DNA of 64,000 nt from Lewinella sp. JB7 (GTDB taxonomy: Bacteria; Bacteroidota; Bacteroidia; Chitinophagales; Saprospiraceae): assembly GCF_024297185.1 (NCBI RefSeq), contig NZ_JANCTD010000005.1, positions 62,001-126,000 on the forward strand, given 5' to 3'. Position 1 is the first letter of the stretch. The number at the start of each line of letters is the position of its first letter. The position numbers and the translations under genes are program-made. The notes beneath the pieces are model-generated. The model did not search any database. It was given only the letters and a program-made list of their open reading frames with translations, and was not told the origin of the DNA. Shown here piece by piece: positions 27,228 through 36,582 of the stretch.

Positions 27228-28100
27228 ATGCTGTCGATCTGCATTCCCGTATTTAATTATGATGTCCGTCCGCTGGTGGAAGAAGTGGTGCGTCAGGCGG
27301 GATCGCTCTCCGTCCCCGTCGAGATACTGATCTACGACGACGGGAGTACCGAGGAGTACCGTCAGGCCAATCGGCAAACGGAGCAGATCGACGTAGTGCG
27401 CTACCGCGAACTTCCGGAGAACGTGGGGCGGGCCCGGATCCGCAATCAGATGGCCTCCGAAGCCCGCTATCCTACGCTCATCATGCTCGACGCGGACAGC
27501 CGGCCTAATCCGCACTGGCTAAAAAATTATTTGCTTCATCCGGAATCGCCGGTAGTTGTCGGTGGCACCACCTACGCCGAACGGATGCCCGATGATCCTT
27601 TGCTGCGCCTGCACTGGCACTACGGTCGTCACCGGGAAGCCCTGGCTCCCGCGCGCCGCCGCCCCACGCCTTATCTCCACTTCCAGAGCAATAACTTCCG
27701 GGTAGACCGCGCGTTTTTTTTGGCCCATCCCTTCCCGGATGTAAAGGGCTACGGCCACGAGGATACGCTGTGGGGACAATTGCTGGCCCCGACCAGCACG
27801 GCCATCGAGTACCTAGACAACCCGGTGGAGCATCTGGGACTGGAGCCGGCCGACGTATTCGTCCGTAAGCAGCGGCAGGCCGTGGATTCCCTCAAAACCC
27901 TCCGGCGCGAGCACCCTACCTTATCCACCCGCCTGACCAAGTTCGCGGATCGCTACCCCAAATTGGCTCAGTTGTCGGAATTGCTTCCCGAACGGATGTT
28001 GACCAAATACTTGTTGCGTACGAATAATCTGCGCATCCTCGACGCGCTGAAACTGAAGTGGTGGATTACGGGTTGGGCACTCGCCATAAGCTATCCGTGA
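27228..28100 (+). CDS. Family 2 glycosyltransferase
   Basis: GT-A fold glycosyltransferase, 290 residues. It opens MLSICIPVFNYD, has the nucleotide-binding ILIYDDGSTEEY near residue 36 and the metal-binding LIMLDADSRPNPHW near residue 85. GYGHEDTLWGQLL near residue 175 fits the ED motif of galactosyltransferase-like members. No membrane helices are seen. The sugar donor and acceptor are unknown. Its 3' end overlaps the end of egtD, on the other strand, by 35 bases. Confidence 0.9.
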   Translation: MLSICIPVFNYDVRPLVEEVVRQAGSLSVPVEILIYDDGSTEEYRQANRQTEQIDVVRYRELPENVGRARIRNQMASEARYPTLIMLDADSRPNPHWLKNYLLHPESPVVVGGTTYAERMPDDPLLRLHWHYGRHREALAPARRRPTPYLHFQSNNFRVDRAFFLAHPFPDVKGYGHEDTLWGQLLAPTSTAIEYLDNPVEHLGLEPADVFVRKQRQAVDSLKTLRREHPTLSTRLTKFADRYPKLAQLSELLPERMLTKYLLRTNNLRILDALKLKWWITGWALAISYP

Positions 28101-29037
28101 ACCACTCCCGCGCATCGCAGTAGTTGTGTACGAATGCGTAGCCGGCGGCGTCGGCCATCCCCTCAATTTCCCGTAGGCTGTACTTCTGACTGATTTCGAC
28201 CTCGATGGGTTCCCACGCCCGGAAGCGAAAGGTTTGTCCTGGCTTCGACAGCGTAACGGTCTGGGGTTTGATCGGCAACAGAAAACTACGCGCCGCGCCG
28301 CTGACGGGATTATAGGATTCCCAGTGCCGCCAGCAGTCGAGGACGAAATCGCCACCCAGCTCCCCGTTGATGCGGGCCAGCAAATTCAGGTTGAAGGCGG
28401 CGGTGAGCCCGGCGGCATCGTTGTAGGCGGCCAGGACGACGGCCGGGTCCTTTTTCAGGTCGAAACCCGTAAGTAATAGATCCCCGGGGCGCAAAAATTT
28501 CCGAACACTCTGCAGCATGGCCACCCCTTCGGCGGGAGAGAAATTGCCAATATTGGCACCCGGAAAAAGCACCAGCCGTAGTCGCGACCCGGTGGAAGCC
28601 CCGAGTCGATCGAGGGCCTGAAAGTAATCGGCCTGGATGGGATTAAAATCCAGTTTCGGCCACCGGAGTTTGATGAGTTTACCGAGATCGCTGAGCGCCC
28701 GCCCGCTCAGGTCAATCGGACGGTAGGCGAAGCGGGCACCGGCGGCCAGGAAGCGCTCGATGAGCAGCTGAGTTTTGGTGCCGTCCCCGGCTCCCAGTTC
28801 GATGAGATCGAACGGCTGTCCGCCGGTATGGGCGAGCAGGGAGGCGGCGGCGTTCCGGTATATTTCGGCTTCGGCATTCGTAAGGTAGTATTCCGGGCTG
28901 GCCATGATGCGCTTGAACAGTTCACTGCCGCGATCGTCGTAAAACCATTTACTACTGAGCTGACGGGGGCTTTGTGATAAGCCGTCCACCACGTCCTGGG
29001 CGAAGGCACTAAGCGTAGAATGCTGAGAAATCGTCAT
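28066..29037 (-). CDS. egtD: L-histidine N-alpha-methyltransferase EgtD
   Basis: Transfers three methyl groups from SAM to histidine to make hercynine, the first step of ergothioneine synthesis. 323 residues. It opens with the family segment LSSKWFYDDRGSELFKRI and continues with PEYYLTNAEAEI. SAM motif I is FDLIELGAGDGTKTQLLI near residue 77. The LVLFPGANIGNF motif and the C-terminal YCDAREWFTDSLWRV complete the signature. It starts three bases after egtB ends, forming a two-gene operon transcribed egtB to egtD. Confidence 0.94.
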   Translation of the reverse strand: MTISQHSTLSAFAQDVVDGLSQSPRQLSSKWFYDDRGSELFKRIMASPEYYLTNAEAEIYRNAAASLLAHTGGQPFDLIELGAGDGTKTQLLIERFLAAGARFAYRPIDLSGRALSDLGKLIKLRWPKLDFNPIQADYFQALDRLGASTGSRLRLVLFPGANIGNFSPAEGVAMLQSVRKFLRPGDLLLTGFDLKKDPAVVLAAYNDAAGLTAAFNLNLLARINGELGGDFVLDCWRHWESYNPVSGAARSFLLPIKPQTVTLSKPGQTFRFRAWEPIEVEISQKYSLREIEGMADAAGYAFVHNYCDAREWFTDSLWRVPNP

Positions 29038-29040
29038 GGG

Positions 29041-30303
29041 TTATAAGTCTTTGGCCAGGCGGATGCCCGTAAACTGCCATCGTTTATCGGTTTGGAAGAA
29101 GTTACGATACGTGGGTCTAATGTGGCTCCGGGGGGTGGCACAACTGCCGCCGCGCAATACCATTTGATTGACCATAAATTTTCCGTTGTATTCGCCGAGG
29201 GCTCCCTCGGGTCGGGGATAGCGGGGGTAGGGAAGGTAGGAGGAATTCGTCCATTCCCATGCATGTCCGAGCAATTGGTGATCGGTAGCGTCCGCCGCGG
29301 CGGTAGGGTGATAATCGCGGCGTTCCACCCAGTTGCCGTCCTCCGGGATACCGGGGGACAGTTGACCGGCCGCTACTTCCCACTCGAATTCCGTCGGTAG
29401 CCGGGCACCGGCCCACCGCGCGTAAGCGTCGGCTTCGTACCAACTGACGTGGGTGACGGGCAGGGCGGGGTCCAGGGCGGTCAGCCCCCGGTCGAGGGTG
29501 TACTGTTGCCAGCCCTGATCGGTGGAATGCCAGTACAGCGGTGCCTTGGTTTCCAACGCTCTGGCCCAGGCGATTCCTTCCATTTGCCAGAGTTCGAAGC
29601 GTTCGTAGCCGCCGTCCGCCATGAATTCGAGAAACTCGCCGTTGGTGACGAGGCGGGAGGCGATCCCGAAGTCCTGCAGTAGGACGTCGTGACGGCTAAG
29701 CTCATTGTCCCACCGAAATCCGGGGCCGGTGTGTCCGATTCCGTATTGCCCACCGGCAATGGAATGAAACCGAAGTTCCGGGACGGCCGTCGGGGAGGGC
29801 TCGTCCGTCCGGCGGTAGGTAGGGTACAGGGGGTTCGTGCCTAGAATGTACTTGATGTCCGTCAGGAGTAGTTCCTGGTGCTGCTGCTCGTGGTTCAGAC
29901 CTAGTTCCGTAAGGGCCGCAATCTGCGGATCATCCTCTTCGAGCAGTAACTCCATCGCCCGGTCGACGTGGCGGCGGTAGTCCAGGATCACGGACAGTTC
30001 CGGGCGGGTCATATTGCCCCGGTTGCTGCGTAGGATGCGGGGCCCCTGGCTTTCGTAGTAGCTGTTGAAAAACCAGTTCAGGCGTTCGTCAAAGAGAGTG
30101 TAGTCGGAGGCGTAGGGAACAAGAATGAAGTTTTCGAAGAACCAGGTGGAATGCCCCAGGTGCCACTTCGGGGGGCTCACGTCGTCGACGGGCTGGACGG
30201 TGTAGTCCTCCGGCTGCAGGGGTGCGCAGAGATAAAGGGATTGTTCCCTGACTTCCGCGTAGTGCCGAAGAATTTTCGTTTGTATGGGGGCGGCCTGGAT
30301 CAC
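29041..30303 (-). CDS. egtB: Ergothioneine biosynthesis sulfoxide synthase EgtB
   Basis: Non-heme iron enzyme that joins hercynine and a thiol with O2 to form the sulfoxide precursor of ergothioneine. 420 residues. The N-terminal DinB-like domain carries WHLGHSTWFFE near residue 48 and NHEQQHQELLLTDIKYIL near residue 138, the iron-ligand histidines. The C-terminal formylglycine-enzyme-like domain has WEWTNSSYLPYP and ends VLRGGSCATPRSHIRPTYRNFF. No OvoA-type methyltransferase domain is attached. With no egtA here, the sulfur donor could be cysteine rather than gamma-glutamylcysteine; that is inference. Confidence 0.93.
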   Translation of the reverse strand: MIQAAPIQTKILRHYAEVREQSLYLCAPLQPEDYTVQPVDDVSPPKWHLGHSTWFFENFILVPYASDYTLFDERLNWFFNSYYESQGPRILRSNRGNMTRPELSVILDYRRHVDRAMELLLEEDDPQIAALTELGLNHEQQHQELLLTDIKYILGTNPLYPTYRRTDEPSPTAVPELRFHSIAGGQYGIGHTGPGFRWDNELSRHDVLLQDFGIASRLVTNGEFLEFMADGGYERFELWQMEGIAWARALETKAPLYWHSTDQGWQQYTLDRGLTALDPALPVTHVSWYEADAYARWAGARLPTEFEWEVAAGQLSPGIPEDGNWVERRDYHPTAAADATDHQLLGHAWEWTNSSYLPYPRYPRPEGALGEYNGKFMVNQMVLRGGSCATPRSHIRPTYRNFFQTDKRWQFTGIRLAKDL

Positions 30304-30456
30304 GTCTCGGAGGTGTTTCTCTCTTTTCGAATTACCCTGTCAGAACGCCGGCTGCCCCCGAATGTGTTCGACCCGGTAACGGGGCGGCGGAGCGTAGCGC
30401 GGAAGGGGAGGGGCTCCGGTGAGTGTTTGGCGCCGGGCGTACCTATCTTGGCGGCC

Positions 30457-31056
30457 ATGCAACAGCCCGCCCTCCTGATTATGGTTAAGAATCCCGTCGC
30501 CGGACGGACCAAAACGCGCCTCGCCCAGGACGTAGGACACGAGAAAGCCCTGGAAATGTACCGCGTACTTATGCGGCATACGCGCGATCAGGCCGCCGGG
30601 CTAAAGGGGGTGACCCGCTACCTGCACTACTCCGAGCGCGTAGATGTGGCGGACGATTGGCCGAACGATGACTTCATTAAACTCGTACAGATGGGACCTG
30701 GCCTCGGAGAACGGATGGCCGCCGCCTTCGATCGGGCCTTCGCGCGCGACCATGACCGGGTCGTGATCATCGGCAGTGACTGCCCGGGCGTGACGACGGA
30801 GCTTCTCAACAATGCCTTTGCCGCCCTCGCGGATCATGAGGTGGTCATCGGACCGGCGCTCGACGGTGGATATTATCTGCTGGGCATGCGCCATCCGCAT
30901 CCGGAACTGTTCGCCGGCATGGAGTGGAGCACGGCCGAAGTACTCGAACAAACGCTGGCACGGACGCGGGAGCGGGGCCTTACCGTGAAACAGCTAGCGG
31001 CACTCTCCGACGTCGATCACCTGGAAGACTGGCTGGGCTACGGCTGGCCCCTGTAG
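30457..31056 (+). CDS. TIGR04282-type (DUF2064) glycosyltransferase-like protein
   Basis: 199 residues from the ATG at 30457 (MQQPALLIMVKNPVAGRTKTRLA). The open frame upstream to 30151 is the antisense of egtB and is rejected. The start, with KNPVAGRTKTRLAQDVG, resembles nucleotidyltransferase-fold proteins of the TIGR04282 family. VVIIGSDCPGVT near residue 108 is the metal and nucleotide-binding region, and IGPALDGGYYLLGM near residue 139 is diagnostic. The substrate is unknown. REP-like repeats begin at its stop codon. Confidence 0.85.
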   Translation: MQQPALLIMVKNPVAGRTKTRLAQDVGHEKALEMYRVLMRHTRDQAAGLKGVTRYLHYSERVDVADDWPNDDFIKLVQMGPGLGERMAAAFDRAFARDHDRVVIIGSDCPGVTTELLNNAFAALADHEVVIGPALDGGYYLLGMRHPHPELFAGMEWSTAEVLEQTLARTRERGLTVKQLAALSDVDHLEDWLGYGWPL

Positions 31057-31248
31057 CGACGGCTTGAGCCGTCACGCTGCTCTCAATCCATGCAGTTCTA
31101 CGTGTAGCGACGGCTTGAGCCGTCACGCTGTCGTACTGCGATGACTTCGGCCGGGTTGCCGTGTAGCGACGGCTTGAGCCGTCACGCTGTCGTGCTGCGA
31201 TGACTTTGGCCGGGTTGCCGTATAGCGACGGCTTGAGCCGTCATGCCG
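31052..31248 (+). repeat. REP-like palindrome array, forward part
   Basis: Four copies of a ~28-base unit with the core GACGGCTTGAGCCGTC, a short hairpin (GACGGC, loop TTGA, GCCGTC), start at 31052, 31103, 31162 and 31221. The last three are spaced exactly 59 bases apart and share the inter-palindrome sequence, so they form a true 59-bp tandem repeat. The first overlaps the stop of the preceding gene. It sits between convergent genes. Confidence 0.9.
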
Positions 31249-31261
31249 CCACAGTTTTTTT

Positions 31262-31331
31262 GTCCAGCTCGCCGGCTCAAGCCGGCGCTACAATCGGTCC
31301 AGCTCGCCGGCTCAAGCCGGCGCTACAATTG
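31262..31331 (-). repeat. REP-like palindrome array, inverted part
   Basis: Two 35-base units carry GCCGGCTCAAGCCGGCGCTACA, the reverse complement of a TGTAGCGCCGGCTTGAG-type element, so they face the four upstream copies. Core bases vary in a compensatory way (GACGGC/GCCGTC upstream, GCCGGC/GCCGGC here). A truncated third GCGCTACA follows before aroC. Confidence 0.85.
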
Positions 31332-31334
31332 GCG

Positions 31335-32417
31335 CTACAGCCGGTCCCCCCTTGCCCGCAGGCAGTGATCCGCCAGCACCAGGGCTACCATCGCGTCGAC
31401 GATGGGCACGGCCCGGGGCAGTACGCAGGGGTCGTGGCGTCCCTTACCCACGACCGTGACGGCCTCTCCGGCCTCGTTGACGCTTTCCTGGTCGGCAATG
31501 ATGGTTGCCACCGGCTTGAAGGCGGCGCGGAAGTAGATGTCCTCCCCGTTTGATATTCCTCCCTGGATGCCGCCACTGCGGTTCGTCCGGGTCCGGGTGC
31601 GGCCGGTATCGTCGGTGTAGAAGGCATCGTTGTGGGCGCTGCCGCGTAGCGTCACCCCGTCGAATCCGCTACCGTACTCGAAGCCCTTGCAGGCGTTAAT
31701 ACTCAGAATGGCCTTTCCCAGATCGGCGTGTAGCTTATCGAAGACCGGCTCGCCCCAGCCGGCGGGGACCCCCTTCACGACGCACTTCACCACCCCGCCG
31801 ATGGTGTCACCGGCCTTCTTGACGGCCATAATCTCCGCCTCCATGCGGGCGGCAATCTCCGGGTCGGGACAGCGCACGTCGTTGGAATCGATCAGGCTGA
31901 GATCCAGTTCGTCGTGGTTCTTTCCCGTGGCAATGTCGCCGACCTGGTCGACGTAGCTGTGTATCGATACCCCGAAGTGGGCGAGCAATTGCCGGGCGAC
32001 CGCCCCGGCCGCCACCCGGGCGGCGGTTTCCCGGGCGGAGGAGCGACCGCCGCCGCGGTAGTCGCGGTGACCGTACTTCGCGGTGAAGGTATAGTCCGCG
32101 TGACTCGGCCGGTACTTATCGAAAATGTGACCGTAATCCTTACTCCGCTGATCCTGGTTAAAGATCACCATGCCGATGGGCGTACCGGTCGTTTTTCCCT
32201 CGAAGGTTCCCGACAGGAGTTGGATCCCGTCGGCTTCCTTCCGCTGGGTGACGATGCGGCTCTGTCCCGGCCGTCGCCGCTCCATCTCCCGCTCGATCGC
32301 CTCCACGTCCAGTAGCAGACCGGCCGGGCAGCCGTCGATCGTTACGCCAAGGCCTACGCCGTGGCTTTCCCCGAAAGTAGTGACGCGAAAGAGGGTGCCG
32401 TGGGTACTGCCTGACAT
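31335..32417 (-). CDS. aroC: Chorismate synthase
   Basis: Last enzyme of the shikimate pathway, converting 5-enolpyruvylshikimate 3-phosphate to chorismate with reduced FMN. 360 residues, normal length. Signatures are [21 protein letters not shown] at the start, [25 protein letters not shown] near residue 105 and [20 protein letters not shown] near residue 290. It is transcribed singly; its 3' end abuts the REP-like arrays. Confidence 0.97.
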   Translation of the reverse strand: MSGSTHGTLFRVTTFGESHGVGLGVTIDGCPAGLLLDVEAIEREMERRRPGQSRIVTQRKEADGIQLLSGTFEGKTTGTPIGMVIFNQDQRSKDYGHIFDKYRPSHADYTFTAKYGHRDYRGGGRSSARETAARVAAGAVARQLLAHFGVSIHSYVDQVGDIATGKNHDELDLSLIDSNDVRCPDPEIAARMEAEIMAVKKAGDTIGGVVKCVVKGVPAGWGEPVFDKLHADLGKAILSINACKGFEYGSGFDGVTLRGSAHNDAFYTDDTGRTRTRTNRSGGIQGGISNGEDIYFRAAFKPVATIIADQESVNEAGEAVTVVGKGRHDPCVLPRAVPIVDAMVALVLADHCLRARGDRL

Positions 32418-32452
32418 AGGTAAGTTGCTGGAGAAGCGGCAAAAGTAATCGT

Positions 32453-33424
32453 TCAGGACTTCAGCATCCGCTTAAGTGGGTCCGGTATTACGCCGGCCAA
32501 GCTGAGCCGGAGCCGTTCGAGGGTGCGGAAGCCGAGGTAGGGGTAGAGGCGGGTGTAGCGGGGTACGAGTTGGTAAGGCCGATTGATGGCCCAATCGTTC
32601 GGGTGCCCGAAGTATGCCCCGTAGGCCTCGATGGCGGAGGGAAGATCGTAAGTGGCCAGCATGCGCACCGCGCGGAGTAGTGCGCCGAGGAAAAAGGGAG
32701 CGTGTTCGTGCCAGTATTCCGGACGGGTATCGATCAGGAAAGCGTTGGCCGCCGCGAGCATCTGAATGCGCCGCTGCATGGCTCCCCCCGGATCGCTCCC
32801 GACGATGCGCGGACCGTGGTGATGGTAGTAGAAACTCCCGACGACCGAATCGAGGACGAAGGGCACCCCGGCGCGGAGCAGGCGAAAGTGTAAGTCGGGG
32901 TCCTGGTTGCTGCGCAATGACTCGTCCCATCCACCGATACGGTCAAAGGCCGGACGACGGACTAAGTTGGAAATGGTATGTCCCGTACGGTAGTTATGAA
33001 AGAGTCCCCGCCACGGGTCGGGGTGGGGTAGAGAGTCTTCGGTACTGCCGTCCGCGTACAGGTGACGGTATGCACCGATCACCCAGTCGGCAGTCCCGGC
33101 CAGTAGCAGTTGCCGGCAGATTTTTTCCGGAGCGATAGTATCGTCAGCATCCAGGAACTGCAGCCATTCGCCGGAGCTATGCCGGGCACCGTAGTTGCGC
33201 GCCGCCGGCGCCCCCCGTTGCGTGCAGTGAATAAGTCGGAGCTGTGCGGGATGTTCCCGGACCGCCTGCTCCAGGAATGCGACCGTGCGGTCGGTGGAGC
33301 CGTTATCCACGGCTACGATCTCCCACCTGCCCGGCACCCGCGCGCCCGCCGCCAGCGCACTTAACAGCGATCTTCGGATGTACCGCTCGGCATTAAAGGT
33401 CGGGATGATGATGCTGACCGTCAT
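32453..33424 (-). CDS. Family 2 glycosyltransferase
   Basis: GT-A glycosyltransferase of 323 residues starting [16 protein letters not shown] at 33424; the open frame continues 20 codons upstream but overlaps the divergent promoter and adds nothing family-like. [13 protein letters not shown] near residue 36 and [11 protein letters not shown] near residue 88 are the nucleotide and metal sites. [17 protein letters not shown] is the late acidic motif. No membrane helix. It is 36 bases upstream of aroC on the same strand and may be co-transcribed with it. Confidence 0.9.
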   Translation of the reverse strand: MTVSIIIPTFNAERYIRRSLLSALAAGARVPGRWEIVAVDNGSTDRTVAFLEQAVREHPAQLRLIHCTQRGAPAARNYGARHSSGEWLQFLDADDTIAPEKICRQLLLAGTADWVIGAYRHLYADGSTEDSLPHPDPWRGLFHNYRTGHTISNLVRRPAFDRIGGWDESLRSNQDPDLHFRLLRAGVPFVLDSVVGSFYYHHHGPRIVGSDPGGAMQRRIQMLAAANAFLIDTRPEYWHEHAPFFLGALLRAVRMLATYDLPSAIEAYGAYFGHPNDWAINRPYQLVPRYTRLYPYLGFRTLERLRLSLAGVIPDPLKRMLKS

Positions 33425-33438
33425 CGGGTAAAGAAAGC

Positions 33439-33446
33439 TACTTTTG
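33439..33446 (+). promoter_or_regulatory. Candidate promoter of the glycan cassette
   Basis: TACTTTTG exactly matches the Bacteroidota -7 box and lies 25 bases before the ATG at 33471, in the 46-base gap between two divergent glycosyltransferase genes. The -33 position has only a partial match. It would drive the three-gene glycan cassette at 33471-36578. Confidence 0.5.
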
Positions 33447-33470
33447 TGCTTGCAACCGGCGCACTCACGT

Positions 33471-34427
33471 ATGGAACTCATCATAGTTACTCCCGTCTAC
33501 AACGACTGGGAAAGTCTGGCCCGGCTGCTCGTCGATCTCGATCACGAACTCGGCTCTGCCTGTGCCTTTCTCCACGTCGTAGCCGTCAACGACGGGTCGC
33601 CGATCACTCCGGATTGGGGAGTAGTTCCGGACCGGACCGCGGTGCACGTCGTGAATCTTACCACCAATCAGGGTCACCAACGTGCCATTCTCATCGGACT
33701 TTGTTACGTGGCCGGGCTCCGGCATTCCGCCAGGCGGATCATCGTCATGGATTGCGACGGGGAAGACCGACCGGCCGACGTGCCCCGGCTACTCACCGCG
33801 AGCGAGGCGACTGGCAACCGGGTCGTTTTCGCGGGCCGGCGGCGCCGTTCGGAGGATGTAACCTTCCGGCTCGGCTACCTTGTTTACCGGTCCATGTTCC
33901 GGTTATTTTCCGGCAAGCGCATCCGGTTCGGAAACTTCAGTTGCCTGCCGGTCGATCTACTGCTGCGAATTACAAACGACCCTAATTTCTGGAATCATTA
34001 CTCCGCAGCCATGATCAAATCGAATGTTCAGTATACGGTAGTACAGACGGATCGCGGACGACGGTACGCGGGGCGGTCCCACATGAACGCGGATGCCCTG
34101 ATCCTGCACGGGATGAGCGCATTGTCCCTGTTCGTGGATCGCATCGTCGTCAAGTTGTTCCGCTTCCTGGCCATAGTCGTCCTGTCCATGGTCGTGGTAC
34201 TTCTGACTATAATTTACGTCCGAACGTTCACCGACCTGGCCATTCCCGGTTGGGCTTCGTTGCTATTCGCCGCTGTATTCAACGTGGTGGTCACTACCGC
34301 CGGTTTTGCCTTCCTGGTGCTGCTCCAGCAGCTCAACCGCCGCAGTCAGAAGCCTCATCCTCCGGTAGGGTTCTACAAACAACTGATCTACTCCGTGGAT
34401 CACCTAGGCGCTGAGTATGACCAGTAG
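33471..34427 (+). CDS. Membrane-anchored family 2 glycosyltransferase (GtrB/DPM1-like)
   Basis: 318 residues from the ATG at 33471. The GT-A domain has MELIIVTPVYNDWESL, VVAVNDGSP and IVMDCDGEDRPADVP near residue 91. Two strongly hydrophobic segments follow (about residues 225-290), as in transferases that load sugars onto undecaprenyl phosphate. The LTTNQGHQRAILIGL segment fits that family. It heads a cassette with a methyltransferase and a GT-C-like membrane protein, suggesting lipid-linked sugar transfer to a surface glycan. The 3' end overlaps the next gene by 11 bases. Confidence 0.88.
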   Translation: MELIIVTPVYNDWESLARLLVDLDHELGSACAFLHVVAVNDGSPITPDWGVVPDRTAVHVVNLTTNQGHQRAILIGLCYVAGLRHSARRIIVMDCDGEDRPADVPRLLTASEATGNRVVFAGRRRRSEDVTFRLGYLVYRSMFRLFSGKRIRFGNFSCLPVDLLLRITNDPNFWNHYSAAMIKSNVQYTVVQTDRGRRYAGRSHMNADALILHGMSALSLFVDRIVVKLFRFLAIVVLSMVVVLLTIIYVRTFTDLAIPGWASLLFAAVFNVVVTTAGFAFLVLLQQLNRRSQKPHPPVGFYKQLIYSVDHLGAEYDQ

Positions 34428-35127
34428 ACCATACGAAGGAGACGAACTGGAACTGTTCCGGGGGGCCGTGTGCTGGAAGCGATACTGGGCGGGCAAAGTA
34501 GCACCCTTCGTGCGCGGGTCGGTACTTGAGGTGGGCGCGGGAATGGGGGCAAACGCCGCCGCCCTCACCCAGGCGGCGGGAAGTGCGATGACCGGGCTGA
34601 CATTGTTAGAGCCCGATCCGGAATTGGCCCGGCGGGCGAAGGATGAGATTGCCGGTCTGTCCGTTCCCGCACAGGTAAGGACGGGGACACTGGCGGATCT
34701 GTCGCCGGCAGTTTCGTTTGATACCATCATGTATATAGACGTACTGGAGCACATACGGGAAGATCGGGCGGAGCTCACGGACGCCGGGCGGCGGCTGCGT
34801 CCGGGGGGGCACCTCATCGTATTGGTTCCCGCTTTCGACTACCTCTATACGGAATTCGATCGTCGCATAGGCCACTTTCGCCGCTACGATAAGTCCCGAC
34901 TCCGATCGGTGGTCTGTCCTGGAGTGAAAGAAAAGGCTTTATTCTATCTCGATAGCGCGGGGTGGGGAGCATCGGTAGCAAATCGGCTTTTCCTCAAACA
35001 GTCGCTTCCTACCCCCCGCCAGATCGCGTTCTGGGATAACTTCCTGGTGTGGATATCTGCCTGCTCCGACCCGATCCTGGGTCGGTTTGTCGGTAAATCA
35101 CTAATCGGGGTATGGGAAAAAGTATAG
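34417..35127 (+). CDS. Class I SAM-dependent methyltransferase
   Basis: 236 residues. SAM motif I VLEVGAGMGANAAAL is near residue 36, the acidic residue follows in LTLLEPDPELA, and DTIMYIDVLEHIRED near residue 101 and LRPGGHLIVLVPAF are motifs II and III. The HFRRYDKSRLR segment is common in cell-surface-polysaccharide methyltransferases. It overlaps both neighbours (11 bases upstream, 16 downstream), so the three genes are tightly coupled. The acceptor is probably a glycan or lipid-linked sugar; that is inference. Confidence 0.88.
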   Translation: MTSRPYEGDELELFRGAVCWKRYWAGKVAPFVRGSVLEVGAGMGANAAALTQAAGSAMTGLTLLEPDPELARRAKDEIAGLSVPAQVRTGTLADLSPAVSFDTIMYIDVLEHIREDRAELTDAGRRLRPGGHLIVLVPAFDYLYTEFDRRIGHFRRYDKSRLRSVVCPGVKEKALFYLDSAGWGASVANRLFLKQSLPTPRQIAFWDNFLVWISACSDPILGRFVGKSLIGVWEKV

Positions 35128-36578
35128 GGGACCGGACGTTTAGGTGGGTGAGTGCAGGCGCGGGCATTGTGGTGATCGTCCTGAGTATACTGGCGGTACT
35201 GTATCCGGATGACCTTCGCGGGGTAGATACTAACGTGATCCATACCCTCCAGCGCCTGCTGGTCGACAATGGTAACCTATACCTGGATCCCGAACGCCCG
35301 CCCTTTAGTATTACTCAGTATGGCCCCCTTTACTACATCACCGGTGACGTACTCCTGTCACTGCTGGGATTCGATCCGTCGTCGGTGTACGGACTTTTGG
35401 TAGTGATGCGGGTGCTTAGTAGCGGAATGTTTGTATTCGGCCTGGATCAGTTCCGAAGATTACTGAGGCACGACCTCGGCTGCTCCCGGAAAACGGCCGG
35501 ACTACTGTGCGGTCTCGTGGTGGTGTACACCTACCCGTGGTACTTTATGGCCAGGCCGGACGTACTGGTATTCGTTTTTCTGCTGCTTTTCCTGCGCGTC
35601 TTTTTGCGGGAGACCCTGACGACGGGGCGAAGCAGCGCACTGCTTGCACTAGTGGTCTGCGCCGGTTGTCTGAGTAAGCAAAACTTCGTTGTCTTCGGGT
35701 GCCTGGCCGGCCTGTACTTTATTCGTCGGGCTGCCTACCGGCAGATGGCCCTTTACGTGGCGACGGGTATAACGGCAACCCTGCTTTTCTTGGGGGTGGC
35801 GTGGGGATGCGGCTATTCAATGACCTTCCTATGGGAAAACGTAGTGGACGGCGTGGATAACGGCATTGACGTCAAATCGACGGTCGAAAGGATCTACTTC
35901 GCAGTGGTCGCTTACCACGGGCCCCTTATCGGTATTACGGTGCTGCTGGGCATCCGCCTGGGGAGCGATCGACTTGGATCGAGGGGGCGCAAGCTAATTT
36001 TTTTGATGGTTGGAACGCTGATTTTCAGCCTTATCACCGGGCTCAAACACGGCTCGGCGATTAACTACCTGAATGAATTCGTCGTGATCTTGTTGGTTGG
36101 CCTGGGATACCTGCTATCCCTGATCGAACGGAATCTTCGCCGGACTTTCCAGTGGATCCTGCTCCTGTTAGGGGTGCAGATGCTGGCGTTTGCCGGCTAT
36201 CGGTACGGCCCCCGGATTGCGGCCCATACGCTAAGTTTGGTCCACGGAGCGCCGCTGAGTATCGACGTGGATCGCCGGCGGCTCGTTCACTACCTTGTCG
36301 ACCAGCGTCCCTTTGATCACGTTTATGTCGCCGACAACATGGTGGCACTTTCCTTCCCCGGGGAGATCATTTTGTTCCAGGAAGATATTCACCGGCTCAC
36401 GTACCGGCGGGGCGTATACGACTACCACCATCTGTACGAAATGATCCAGCATCATGAACTGGACTATTTGGTACTCGAGCACGAGGAAACGGAATTTTTC
36501 GGCATCGACGTGGCCGAGTACTTCGAGCGGGACCGCCAATTCGGCCTCTTTACCATCTACAAAAAGCGTGTAAATTAA
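35112..36578 (+). CDS. Polytopic membrane protein, probable GT-C glycosyltransferase
   Basis: 488 residues with about ten or more hydrophobic segments. The first loop after helix 1 has acidic residues (VLYPDDLRGVDTN) and ITQYGPLYYITGDVLLSLLG, the layout of GT-C enzymes that use polyprenyl-phosphate sugars. A C-terminal soluble part of about 100 residues follows (VDRRRLVHYLVDQRPFDH onward). No specific family is certain. Its place after a GtrB-like transferase suggests it uses the lipid-linked sugar made there. Confidence 0.75.
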   Translation: MGKSIGDRTFRWVSAGAGIVVIVLSILAVLYPDDLRGVDTNVIHTLQRLLVDNGNLYLDPERPPFSITQYGPLYYITGDVLLSLLGFDPSSVYGLLVVMRVLSSGMFVFGLDQFRRLLRHDLGCSRKTAGLLCGLVVVYTYPWYFMARPDVLVFVFLLLFLRVFLRETLTTGRSSALLALVVCAGCLSKQNFVVFGCLAGLYFIRRAAYRQMALYVATGITATLLFLGVAWGCGYSMTFLWENVVDGVDNGIDVKSTVERIYFAVVAYHGPLIGITVLLGIRLGSDRLGSRGRKLIFLMVGTLIFSLITGLKHGSAINYLNEFVVILLVGLGYLLSLIERNLRRTFQWILLLLGVQMLAFAGYRYGPRIAAHTLSLVHGAPLSIDVDRRRLVHYLVDQRPFDHVYVADNMVALSFPGEIILFQEDIHRLTYRRGVYDYHHLYEMIQHHELDYLVLEHEETEFFGIDVAEYFERDRQFGLFTIYKKRVN

Positions 36579-36582
36579 CTTT

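Noticed and set aside
31052..31331. CRISPR array
   Set aside because: Units are palindromes with near-identical or missing spacers, and no cas genes are present.
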